Source: DAOTXN01 sp034435435
GTDB lineage: Bacteria > Chloroflexota > Anaerolineae > S140-20
Reading direction: 5' to 3'
Length of the DNA: 64,000 nucleotides
NCBI GenBank assembly: GCA_034435435.1
Contig: DAOTXN010000058.1
Coordinates: 1-64,000, forward strand
Shown here: one piece after another, positions 41,139 through 48,389 of the stretch
How positions within the stretch are numbered: position 1 is the first letter of the stretch
How the letters are laid out: every line of letters begins with the position of its first letter
Program-made: the position numbers and the translations under genes
The notes under the pieces: model-generated
Database searches by the model: none
Told to the model about the DNA's origin: nothing
Seen by the model: only the letters and a program-made list of their open reading frames with translations

Positions 41139-41971
41139 GTGCAATGCAAACCACGTCCTCTGCCTGCGCGACCTGTCCGGCCCATCACGCGGCCAACCTG
41201 CGCAAGCTGGGCGTGAATATGGAGGAATTTGATTACGTGGTGGCCCTGGCCGGTAATCCCAACACCGGCAAGAGCACGGTGTTTAACGCCCTGACCGGCC
41301 TGCGTCAGCACACCGGCAACTGGCCGGGCAAAACCGTCGCCCGCGCCGAGGGTGGTTTTGTGTACGCCGATCATCGCTATAAGCTGGTGGACCTGCCCGG
41401 CACCTATTCGCTGCTCTCCACCAGCCTGGACGAAGAGATCGCCCGCGACTTTATCCTGTTCGGCCAGCCCGACGTCACCGTGGTCGTGGCAGATGCCACT
41501 CGTCTGGAGCGTAACCTGAACCTGGTATTGCAGGTATTAGAAATCACCGACCGGGCGGTGGTATGCTTGAACCTGATAGACGAGGCTCGCCGCCACAAAT
41601 TGACGGTGGACGAGCGCCGCCTGGCTCGCGACCTGGGTGTGCCGGTGGTGCCCACGGCGGCGCGCCAGAGCGAGGGTTTGCCTCTGCTGCTGCAAACCAT
41701 CGACGAGGTGGCCACCGGACAAACCGTGTGCCGGCCACATCGCATTCAAAACGAACCGCCGGCGCTCAAGCAAGCCATTTCAAGATTGACGGCGCAGATT
41801 GCGGCGCTCTTTCCCGGCCTACCGAATGCCCGCTGGGTGGCGCTGCGCTTGCTGGACGGCGACGAACGCATCGCCGAAGCCGTGCGCAAAGGTGAGTTGG
41901 GCGATCTGAGGAGCGCTGCGCCTGAGCAGCCTCAGCGAGATCTGAGCTTGAGCCTGGAGGCCGCCTCATGA
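41135..41971 (+). CDS. feoB: FeoB G-protein domain as a separate protein
   Basis: The cytosolic GTPase half of the ferrous iron transporter in its own 278-residue gene. G1 is GNPNTGKSTVFN, G2 region is LRQHTGNWPGKTV (the FeoB-specific QxTGNWPG), G3 is LVDLPGTYSL and G4-like is NLIDEA. A helical GDI-like segment follows. An N-terminal Cys-x2-Cys (SACATCPAHH) precedes the GTPase. The gene ends before any membrane helix, and its stop overlaps the ATG of the permease part. The two products must assemble. Confidence 0.92.
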   Translation: MSAMQTTSSACATCPAHHAANLRKLGVNMEEFDYVVALAGNPNTGKSTVFNALTGLRQHTGNWPGKTVARAEGGFVYADHRYKLVDLPGTYSLLSTSLDEEIARDFILFGQPDVTVVVADATRLERNLNLVLQVLEITDRAVVCLNLIDEARRHKLTVDERRLARDLGVPVVPTAARQSEGLPLLLQTIDEVATGQTVCRPHRIQNEPPALKQAISRLTAQIAALFPGLPNARWVALRLLDGDERIAEAVRKGELGDLRSAAPEQPQRDLSLSLEAAS

Positions 41972-43404
41972 ACACATCTGCGCAAATGACTGCCAACGAT
42001 TTGCTCCGCACCGCTCAAGACCTGCGTTGGGAGTTCGGCCCCAACTTTCACGACCTTATGATGGAGGCCATCTACACCGACGCCGCCCACATCGCCGACC
42101 GGGCCGTGAGCCGCCCGGAAAAGCCGCCGCGCTTTGACCTGGACCGCACTATCGACCGATTGGTGACCAGCCGGGTGTGGGGTTTCCCCATCATGCTGGC
42201 GCTGCTGGCTTTGGTCTTTTGGCTGACCATCGTCGGGGCCAATGTGCCGTCCAGCATGCTGGCGTCGGTGCTGATCGACAAGGTCCACCCCTTCCTCAAA
42301 GACGTAGCGGCCAACATTGGCCTGTTCTGGTGGTTGGACGGTCTGCTGATCGACGGCATGTACCTGGCCACGGCCTGGGTGATCAGCGTGATGTTGCCGC
42401 CGATGGCGATTTTCTTTCCGCTGTTCACCCTGCTGGAAGACTTTGGCTACCTGCCGCGCGTGGCGTTTAACCTGGACAATATCTTTCGGAAAGCCGGGGC
42501 CCACGGCAAGCAGGCGTTGAGCATGTCGATGGGCTTTGGGTGTAACGCGGCGGGCGTGGTGGCGACGCGCATCATCGACAGCCCCCGCGAGCGGCTGATC
42601 GCCATCATCACCAACAACTTTGCCCTGTGCAACGGGCGCTGGCCGACCCAAATTCTGATCGCCACGCTGTTCATCGGCGGGCTGGCGCCGGCTTATCTGG
42701 CCGGGCTGGTGTCGGCGCTGGCAGTGCTGGTGATTGCCGTGCTGGGTGTGCTGTTGTCCTTTATCGTTTCGTGGTTCCTCTCGCGCACCTGGCTCAAGGG
42801 CGAGGTGTCCACGTTTAGCCTGGAGCTGCCGCCCTACCGCCCGCCGCGCATCTGGCAGACCATCTACACCTCGATTATCGACCGCACACTCATTGTGCTG
42901 TGGCGAGCGGTGGTCTTTGCGTTACCGGCTGGCGCGGTGATATGGCTCGGTGCGAACATCACCATCGGCGGGGTCAGCATTGCCGAACATCTGATCAGTT
43001 TTCTCGACCCGTTGGGCGTGCTGGTGGGATTGAACGGGGTGATCCTGGTGGCCTACATCGTGGCCATCCCGGCCAACGAGATCGTCATTCCTACCGTGCT
43101 GATGCTAACAGTGCTGGCCGCAGGGATGAGCGGCGTGGGGCCAGGCGCGGGCGTGATGTTCGAGCTGGAATCTGACGCTGCCATCCTGTCGCTGCTGGAG
43201 GCCGGGGGATGGACGCTGTTGACGGCGGTGAACCTGATGCTGTTCAGCCTGATCCACAACCCGTGCAGCACGACGATTTACACAATTTACAAAGAGACCG
43301 GCAGCGCCCGCTGGACGACGGTGGCGGCGCTGATGCCGGTGGCGATGGGCTTTGCGGTGACGTTTACCGTGGCCCAGGTGTGGCGGTTGATCGAGGCGCT
43401 TTGA
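41968..43404 (+). CDS. feoB: FeoB membrane permease domain as a separate protein
   Basis: A 478-residue integral membrane protein containing both Gate domains of FeoB. After a soluble N-terminal helix region come membrane helices and the conserved SMGFGCNAAGVVATRIIDSPRERLIAIITNNFALCNGRWP block, which includes the pore Cys residues; a second Gate follows from about residue 300 (IPANEIVIPTVLM). It imports Fe(II) driven by or gated by the separate G protein. Four-base overlap with the G-protein gene; followed by a terminator. Confidence 0.92.
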   Translation: MNTSAQMTANDLLRTAQDLRWEFGPNFHDLMMEAIYTDAAHIADRAVSRPEKPPRFDLDRTIDRLVTSRVWGFPIMLALLALVFWLTIVGANVPSSMLASVLIDKVHPFLKDVAANIGLFWWLDGLLIDGMYLATAWVISVMLPPMAIFFPLFTLLEDFGYLPRVAFNLDNIFRKAGAHGKQALSMSMGFGCNAAGVVATRIIDSPRERLIAIITNNFALCNGRWPTQILIATLFIGGLAPAYLAGLVSALAVLVIAVLGVLLSFIVSWFLSRTWLKGEVSTFSLELPPYRPPRIWQTIYTSIIDRTLIVLWRAVVFALPAGAVIWLGANITIGGVSIAEHLISFLDPLGVLVGLNGVILVAYIVAIPANEIVIPTVLMLTVLAAGMSGVGPGAGVMFELESDAAILSLLEAGGWTLLTAVNLMLFSLIHNPCSTTIYTIYKETGSARWTTVAALMPVAMGFAVTFTVAQVWRLIEAL

Positions 43405-43419
43405 AAGACCGGTATGATG

Positions 43420-43459
43420 AATCCTGCCGCGGGTCCCAGCCCTACGGCAGGATTTTTTT
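43420..43459 (+). terminator. Rho-independent terminator of the iron operon
   Basis: AATCCTGCCG and CGGCAGGATT pair around a 15-nt loop and run into seven T residues, 16 nt after the FeoB stop codon. Confidence 0.92.
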
Positions 43460-43462
43460 GTA

Positions 43463-43491
43463 TTGTCCCTCCAGGAGAGATGTGCTACAAT
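43463..43491 (+). promoter_or_regulatory. Promoter of the DUF4258/YgiT-type pair
   Basis: TTGTCC (43463-43468), 17-bp spacer, TACAAT (43486-43491). Confidence 0.6.
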
Positions 43492-43532
43492 ATAGCGGGT
43501 GACGGCATCAACGAATCAGACCGGAGAAGAAA

Positions 43533-43895
43533 ATGCCGGAAATTCCATCAGAGAACCAGGAGTATAGCCCACTTTTTGACTTGGAGTCAATTCAGAAACG
43601 AGTCAGTGAAGCCAGATACTCAGTTCGCTCTCATGCTGTAGCCCACATGTTCAAAGAAGGGTTTGACGAAGACGACGTGGTTGAAGCAATATTGACAGGC
43701 CGCGTACTGGAGGTTTATTCCGAAGCGTGTCGGGGTCTGATTCTGGGATTTCCAACTCGACAATCAGGGGTAAAAATACCCTTGCATGTCGTGTGCGATT
43801 ACTTCGATTCCCAATGGATTGATATTGTGACGGCCTATATACCACAGAAACCGTGGTGGAGCACTCCTACACAGCGGAGCAAGAAGAAACGATGA
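43533..43895 (+). CDS. DUF4258 protein, probable RelE-like toxin of a toxin-antitoxin pair
   Basis: A 120-residue basic-ended protein with the DUF4258 pattern: RYSVRSHAVAHMFKEGFDEDDVVEAILTGRVLEVY near the N-terminus and VKIPLHVVCDY...IDIVTAYIP. DUF4258 proteins are compact folds related to RelE-type toxins and are commonly next to YgiT-type zinc-finger genes, as here. GGAGAAG precedes the ATG at 43533. The stop overlaps the ATG of the next gene. Codon use and base composition look less GC-rich than the surrounding genes. Toxicity is inferred. Confidence 0.78.
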   Translation: MPEIPSENQEYSPLFDLESIQKRVSEARYSVRSHAVAHMFKEGFDEDDVVEAILTGRVLEVYSEACRGLILGFPTRQSGVKIPLHVVCDYFDSQWIDIVTAYIPQKPWWSTPTQRSKKKR

Positions 43896-44158
43896 GCGAA
43901 AAAAAAATAGCGAATCAGGCCCGGTTGTGCGCCGATTGTCACCATCAGACAGAATGGCGCCAAGTAGCGCAGGAATTCGAGCGTGATGGAATGCGTGTCT
44001 GTATATCGGGTATCCCTGCAATGGTTTGTCCAAACTGCGGCGCCGTTTCTTATCCCGCCGGTATACCCAACAAGCTACTAAAAGCCTCTCATGCACTTTT
44101 TGATCTGATCCAGGACCAACATCGAGGCGCATTGCGCGCAGAACCGCTGCCTGGCTAG
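43892..44158 (+). CDS. YgiT-type zinc-finger protein, probable antitoxin
   Basis: An 88-residue protein with two Cys pairs, CADCHH near the N-terminus and CPNCGAVSYPAG later, the latter in the usual YgiT/MqsA zinc-finger setting. The ATG at 43892 overlaps the DUF4258 stop codon. MqsA-like antitoxins often also have a DNA-binding HTH; none is seen here, so regulation may be by the zinc domain alone. An upstream in-frame ATG was rejected because it lies inside the partner gene. Confidence 0.78.
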   Translation: MSEKKIANQARLCADCHHQTEWRQVAQEFERDGMRVCISGIPAMVCPNCGAVSYPAGIPNKLLKASHALFDLIQDQHRGALRAEPLPG

Positions 44159-44211
44159 GTCAGGCGACGCCATGCCCAATCGCCAGGGCTAAAATGACAA
44201 GAATCTGGAAC

Positions 44212-44239
44212 TTGCACCCCCTCCCGCTTATGCTATAAT
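44212..44239 (+). promoter_or_regulatory. Promoter of the response regulator gene
   Basis: TTGCAC (44212-44217), 16-bp spacer, consensus TATAAT (44234-44239). Confidence 0.75.
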
Positions 44240-44302
44240 GCAAACAGGCCCGCTCGACGGTATATTTCCCAAAAACGCAGGAAATTCCATGAGGCGCGTG
44301 CG

Positions 44303-45028
44303 ATGGCAGAGAACAAGTTTACCCACGGCGACAGGCCACGCATTCTCATCGCCGACGACGACCCGGATACCCGCACTATTCTCTCCGACTGGCTCACTCA
44401 CTGGGGCTACGCGACCCTCGTCGCCGCCGACGGGGAAGCGGCCCTGGCAGCGGGGATTGCCCATCCCCCGGATCTGGCCCTGATCGACGTGCGCATGCCC
44501 GGTCCCGCCGGGATGGACCTGGCTACCCGGCTGCGCGAGCGGCATCCCGACGTGGGGGTCATCATCATCACCGCTTACGGCTCGATTCAAGACGCGGTGG
44601 AGGCGATGCGGGGCGGCGCGTTCGACTATTTGCCCAAGCCGCTCAAGATTCGACAGGTTCTGGCGGTGGTGGAAAAAGCCCTGGCTGTGCGAAATGAACG
44701 GAATCGAGGTCAGGGGAGCGGGAAAACCGACGCGCTGACACTGGGCCCGGACCGGCGCGAGGTGGGCTGTGGAGGTCAGATGGTTTCGTTGACCCCACTG
44801 GAGTCTGACCTGCTGGCTTATCTGATGCAGCGCCCTGGCCGGGTGGTGACTTTTGACGAGTTGTTGGATCGGGTGTGGGGCTATCCGCCGGGGGCAGGCG
44901 AACCAGCCCAGGTGCGCAACGCGGTGCGGCGCTTGCGGGAGAAATTGGGGGACGACGCGAACGCTCCGTGCTACATTGCTTCGGTGCGCGGGAAGGGATA
45001 CCGCTGGGCTGTGTCAAAAAAGCGGTAG
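44303..45028 (+). CDS. OmpR/PhoB-family response regulator
   Basis: A 241-residue two-component regulator. The receiver domain (about 12-125) has the acidic pocket ADDDPD, the phospho-acceptor Asp in LALIDVRMPGP, the switch Thr in IIITAYGS and the Lys in LPKPLK. The C-terminal winged helix (about 145-238) is PhoB-like, with LTPLESDLLAYLMQRPGRVVTFDELLDRVWGY and VRGKGYRW. No histidine kinase gene is adjacent. Four 11-bp direct repeats lie 26 bp after its stop codon in front of the RiPP precursor, matching the binding mode of this family, so it probably activates the downstream cluster. Confidence 0.93.
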   Translation: MAENKFTHGDRPRILIADDDPDTRTILSDWLTHWGYATLVAADGEAALAAGIAHPPDLALIDVRMPGPAGMDLATRLRERHPDVGVIIITAYGSIQDAVEAMRGGAFDYLPKPLKIRQVLAVVEKALAVRNERNRGQGSGKTDALTLGPDRREVGCGGQMVSLTPLESDLLAYLMQRPGRVVTFDELLDRVWGYPPGAGEPAQVRNAVRRLREKLGDDANAPCYIASVRGKGYRWAVSKKR

Positions 45029-45053
45029 TCAAGGATAAAATCTGCAACGGAAA

Positions 45054-45121
45054 GCGGATATAGAACGGATACGAAACGGATACAGTTCTGATACCAAAGG
45101 GTAGTTGATGCGTGATAGAAT
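45054..45121 (+). promoter_or_regulatory. PhoB-type direct repeats and promoter of the RiPP cluster
   Basis: Four tandem 11-bp units, each with CGGATA or CTGATA at the same offset: 45054-45064, 45065-45075, 45076-45086 and 45087-45097. The last one covers the -35 position, and a TAGAAT -10 box lies at 45116-45121. Direct repeats with 11-bp period replacing the -35 box are the arrangement of PhoB-type activated promoters. Confidence 0.75.
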
Positions 45122-45193
45122 GACTGGCAGTGGGTGTGAATGGGGATGAGCACTTCAAGTCCTTTTCTGCAAAAGGTACTCAGGAGGAACAAT

Positions 45194-45337
45194 ATGAACG
45201 GGTGTGATGTTAAGACCCAACGACTATCGGATGAGGAAGAACAGCTACGGATCGAGTTACTGAAGCGAATCAGCGAGTTGGAAGCGCAGATTGATGATTA
45301 CTGCTGCGGCAACGGTTGCAGTAGTGGTCCCAGGTAG
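45194..45337 (+). CDS. Candidate RiPP precursor peptide with C-terminal Cys core
   Basis: A 47-residue peptide with AGGAGG 6 nt before its ATG. The leader (about 1-33) is acidic and helical (LSDEEEQLRIELLKRISELE). The C-terminal end DDYCCGNGCSSGPR holds Cys37, Cys38 and Cys42 and small residues, a typical modified core; a further Cys is at position 4. No GG or other protease site is obvious. It is the first gene after the direct-repeat promoter and is followed by a radical SAM/SPASM enzyme and an ABC exporter. Role as substrate of the enzyme is inferred from this order and composition; I do not recognise the family. Confidence 0.72.
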   Translation: MNGCDVKTQRLSDEEEQLRIELLKRISELEAQIDDYCCGNGCSSGPR

Positions 45338-45472
45338 CGGTTCCAGAACGCATTGAGTAATCGATTGGCCATCCCCGTTTGCACCCAAGCCTTCCAAGAC
45401 GAGGAAAGGTATATCTCGTGATTTATGAGAATGGGGGGGTGTTTTGCGTTGCTTGATGGAAGGGTGTGCATT

Positions 45473-46591
45473 ATGTCCCAACAAGAACAACGGATCCATG
45501 CACTAAAGACCTTTGCGATCAGCGCAACAGCGGCCTGCAACCTCCGCTGCGGTCATTGTTACGTGAGTGCTGGCAGTTCTATGCAATGGGAGGTAGAGAC
45601 TGAGGATGTGCTCTCAGTCATCAGACAAGCAGTCGAACTGGGCGCACAGTCAATTATGTTTACCGGCGGCGAGGTTTTCATGCGCAGCGATACAACCAAG
45701 ATCGTCGAATACGCAGTCGAGAGGGGATGTAGGGTTACGCTTGTGACGAATGGGACCCTTCTTACACAGACGCGGGTTCGGCAGCTTGCGGAAATCAGTC
45801 GCGATCTGCTTTTCGCTGTAAGCTTGGATGGCGTCAGGCCGGAAACGCACGAAATGCTTAGGGGAGTGCCGGGCTGCTATGAATTGGCAATCAGGGGCGT
45901 TAGGAATTTGCAAAAAGAAGGCTTTCCATTACAAATCATCTCGGTCCTCAACAAACTGAATGTAGAAGAAATACCATCCTTGATACAATTCGTGCGAGAG
46001 GACCTCTGCGCCGAAAGCCGCATTCTCCTTATGATACCCTGGGGCCGTGCTCAAGAAAACCAAGAGTTGCTCCTGCCGGTCAATGAAACATACCGATTCT
46101 TGCAGCAGGTCATCTTTCCCTGGATGCGTCGAGATAAAAGAGTCCACGTCGATCTACCGCTGGCGTTGACGCCACCGGATCTTGAGACAAAACCTATTTG
46201 TCCATGGGGGTTCGCGCTTATGGGCATGAGTCCAGATGGTTACATCGGATTATGTGAACGTCTGGAGAACGCTCCCGATCTTTGCGGAGGACACGTCCGC
46301 AGTCATTCTCTTAAAGGAATTTGGGAATCGGATTTCTATCAGACACTGCGAAACATCTCTGGCGAAAACCTAAAAGGAATCTGTGGCAACTGTGTAGCAG
46401 CCAATATCTGTCGTGGTCGCTGTCGAGTCAACGCCTACCATCAATCTGGGGGGGACTTGTACGCGCCGGAACCGATCTGCCAATCTTTCTTTCAAGCCGG
46501 GTTGTTTCCACGCTATGCTATGCTTGACTCGGCCAAAGCCTGTGACTATAATTCTGCCAGATACTTCGTGGACGTTCCAATGTATCAATGA
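45473..46591 (+). CDS. Radical SAM/SPASM peptide-modifying enzyme
   Basis: A 372-residue enzyme. The radical SAM site is ATAACNLRCGHCYVSAG (C-x3-C-x2-C, residues about 19-26), followed by FTGGE. The C-terminal SPASM region has CPWGFALMGMSPDGYIGLCERL and later CGNCVAANICRGRC plus additional Cys, the ligand pattern for auxiliary Fe-S clusters. Such enzymes make thioether, C-C or other links in RiPPs, or activate partner enzymes. The ATG at 45473 follows GGAAGGG by 8 nt and is preferred over an ATG at 45425. There is no RiPP recognition element-like N-terminal domain visible; the leader may be bound by the enzyme itself. Confidence 0.9.
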   Translation: MSQQEQRIHALKTFAISATAACNLRCGHCYVSAGSSMQWEVETEDVLSVIRQAVELGAQSIMFTGGEVFMRSDTTKIVEYAVERGCRVTLVTNGTLLTQTRVRQLAEISRDLLFAVSLDGVRPETHEMLRGVPGCYELAIRGVRNLQKEGFPLQIISVLNKLNVEEIPSLIQFVREDLCAESRILLMIPWGRAQENQELLLPVNETYRFLQQVIFPWMRRDKRVHVDLPLALTPPDLETKPICPWGFALMGMSPDGYIGLCERLENAPDLCGGHVRSHSLKGIWESDFYQTLRNISGENLKGICGNCVAANICRGRCRVNAYHQSGGDLYAPEPICQSFFQAGLFPRYAMLDSAKACDYNSARYFVDVPMYQ

Positions 46592-46600
46592 ACGACCAAG

Positions 46601-46620
46601 AAAGCGCCGTGTCGCTTTTT
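46601..46620 (+). terminator. Possible weak terminator between enzyme and exporter
   Basis: AAAGCG/CGCTTT with a 6-nt loop followed by TT, in the 61-nt gap. The stem is short, so partial termination at most. Confidence 0.3.
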
Positions 46621-46652
46621 GAAAAACGAACCCGGCATACCTAGAGTTCACC

Positions 46653-47588
46653 TTGACTAATGCGATAGTTCGTATCCGAGGCCTGACTAAGGTTTATAAG
46701 AACGGTGTGGTAGCCAACGACGGGCTTGATCTGGATATACATCGCGGTGAGGTCTTTGGACTTCTCGGCCCCAACGGTGCTGGCAAGACCACGTTGATCA
46801 AACAGATGGTTGGGCTGCTACGCCCGACGGCGGGAGACATCCATCTCTTCGACAGAGACGTCGTTCGAGAGCCAGACGTGATTCCCCACTATGTCGCCTA
46901 TTTATCCCAAACGTTGATGTCACTCTATGCTTACCGTGTTCGAGAGGCGATCTATTACACGGGGATTCTTCGCGGCTTACCGGCGCACGAGGCCGGCGCT
47001 CAAACTGACGATCTTTTGGAGCGTCTTCACTTTGCCCATCTGTCCAAACGGCTTGTCAGAAACCTGAGCGGCGGACAAAAACAACTCGTTGCGGTTGCAT
47101 CTGCCCTCATCGCTTACCGCCCGGTCATAGTGCTGGACGAGCCGACCAACAACCTCGACCCCGTGGCCCGGCGACTCGTTTGGGACGTGTTGGACGAGAT
47201 AAAAAAGCATTGGGGCGTGACTGTAATATTCGTCACCCACAATGTGCTGGAAGCCGAACAAGTGCTAACCCGCGTGGCCATCATCGACGAGGGCCGCGTC
47301 ATCGCTTTGGGAACACCCAATGAGCTTAAGGCGCTGGTTGCGTCTCAAGTACGGTTGGAATTTCACCTCAAAGGTGGTGATCCCAGGCTGCGTCTGGCAG
47401 GCTTTGACGCGGAATTGCTGCCTGATGGATGCTGGCGTGTGATGACCCAGCAGCATCAGATCCGCAGCACTATTGAGCGTCTCATCCACGAGATCGGGCT
47501 AGAGAATATGGACGATCTCAGGGTTCTGCCCCCTTCCCTGGAAGATGTGTACCTCGCTCTCGACGGTAGCCAGCGTCGAATCTGGTAG
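46653..47588 (+). CDS. ABC exporter ATP-binding protein
   Basis: A 311-residue ABC-2-type ATPase: Walker A GPNGAGKTT, Q-loop YLSQTLMSLYAY, signature LSGGQKQLV, Walker B VIVLDEPTNNLD, H-switch VTHN. The C-terminal domain of about 80 residues is typical of drug/peptide/lantibiotic-type exporters. The start is TTG at 46653. It is 61 nt after the radical SAM gene and 35 nt before the permease. It probably exports the modified peptide or gives self-protection. Confidence 0.88.
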   Translation: MTNAIVRIRGLTKVYKNGVVANDGLDLDIHRGEVFGLLGPNGAGKTTLIKQMVGLLRPTAGDIHLFDRDVVREPDVIPHYVAYLSQTLMSLYAYRVREAIYYTGILRGLPAHEAGAQTDDLLERLHFAHLSKRLVRNLSGGQKQLVAVASALIAYRPVIVLDEPTNNLDPVARRLVWDVLDEIKKHWGVTVIFVTHNVLEAEQVLTRVAIIDEGRVIALGTPNELKALVASQVRLEFHLKGGDPRLRLAGFDAELLPDGCWRVMTQQHQIRSTIERLIHEIGLENMDDLRVLPPSLEDVYLALDGSQRRIW

Positions 47589-47623
47589 GCCTTGACCACA
47601 CATTCTGGAAAGGCAAAGTCGCT

Positions 47624-48370
47624 ATGCGTTCAAAATGGGGTAAGACTTTTACGGTCTTGTTGTGGACTCAGCTCTTCATGCTCCGGACTGGATGGTTTTG
47701 GTACCTGATTATGATGAGCTTGCAGCCACTGACGTTATTACTGTTCATTCGCTTCTTACTGGGACCCTCCGAGGAGAGCGTCGTCCTCTATCTGATTACG
47801 GGCAACATTGTGTTGAGCCTGAGTTTGAGTTCCATGCTGTCGCTGGGTCAAGACCTGGGCTGGCTCAAAGACGACCATGCGTTTGAGTATTACGCAACTT
47901 TGCCCGTCCCCAAATCGGCGCTGATTCTGGCTATCGTGACCCGCTCGGCGTTGCTGGCTCTGCCGTCAATTGTGATTATTCTGTTGCTCAGCGCCTGGTT
48001 TTTTGATATTTCGCTAAAGCCTCATCCTCTGATTTTGGTCGTCTTGTTCTTGGGTGGATATTCTCTATCGGGGTTGGGGGCGATTATTGGTTTCTACAGC
48101 CCCAGCGGTCGGATAGCCAGTCTGTTGACTCAGATTATCCAGCCCATCATTGTCTTTTTGTCCCCCGTGTTTGTCCCGGTGGATCGCTTGCCTGGGGCAT
48201 TACAATTCACGGCGAACCTGATGCCAACGACTTTTATCGCGCGAGCGCTGCGGGATAGTCTGACAAGTAATGTGAGCATCTCAACCTGGTCCAGCATACT
48301 CGTGATTGCAGCCATTACAATGGGATCATTTGTATTGGTAGAAAAGGGCCTGGATTGGCGGGGAAGTTAA
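47624..48370 (+). CDS. ABC-2 type permease
   Basis: A 248-residue membrane protein with six hydrophobic segments (for example FWYLIMMSLQPLTLLLFIRFLL, PIIVFLSPVFVPVDRLPG) and the conserved MPTTFIARALRDSL near the C-terminus, typical of the ABC-2/DrrB-type permeases. GGAAAGG precedes the ATG. It is the partner of the upstream ATPase and the last gene of the cluster, convergent with the glycosidase lipoprotein gene. Confidence 0.88.
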   Translation: MRSKWGKTFTVLLWTQLFMLRTGWFWYLIMMSLQPLTLLLFIRFLLGPSEESVVLYLITGNIVLSLSLSSMLSLGQDLGWLKDDHAFEYYATLPVPKSALILAIVTRSALLALPSIVIILLLSAWFFDISLKPHPLILVVLFLGGYSLSGLGAIIGFYSPSGRIASLLTQIIQPIIVFLSPVFVPVDRLPGALQFTANLMPTTFIARALRDSLTSNVSISTWSSILVIAAITMGSFVLVEKGLDWRGS

Positions 48371-48389
48371 ATCAATCCCCAATCCCCCT

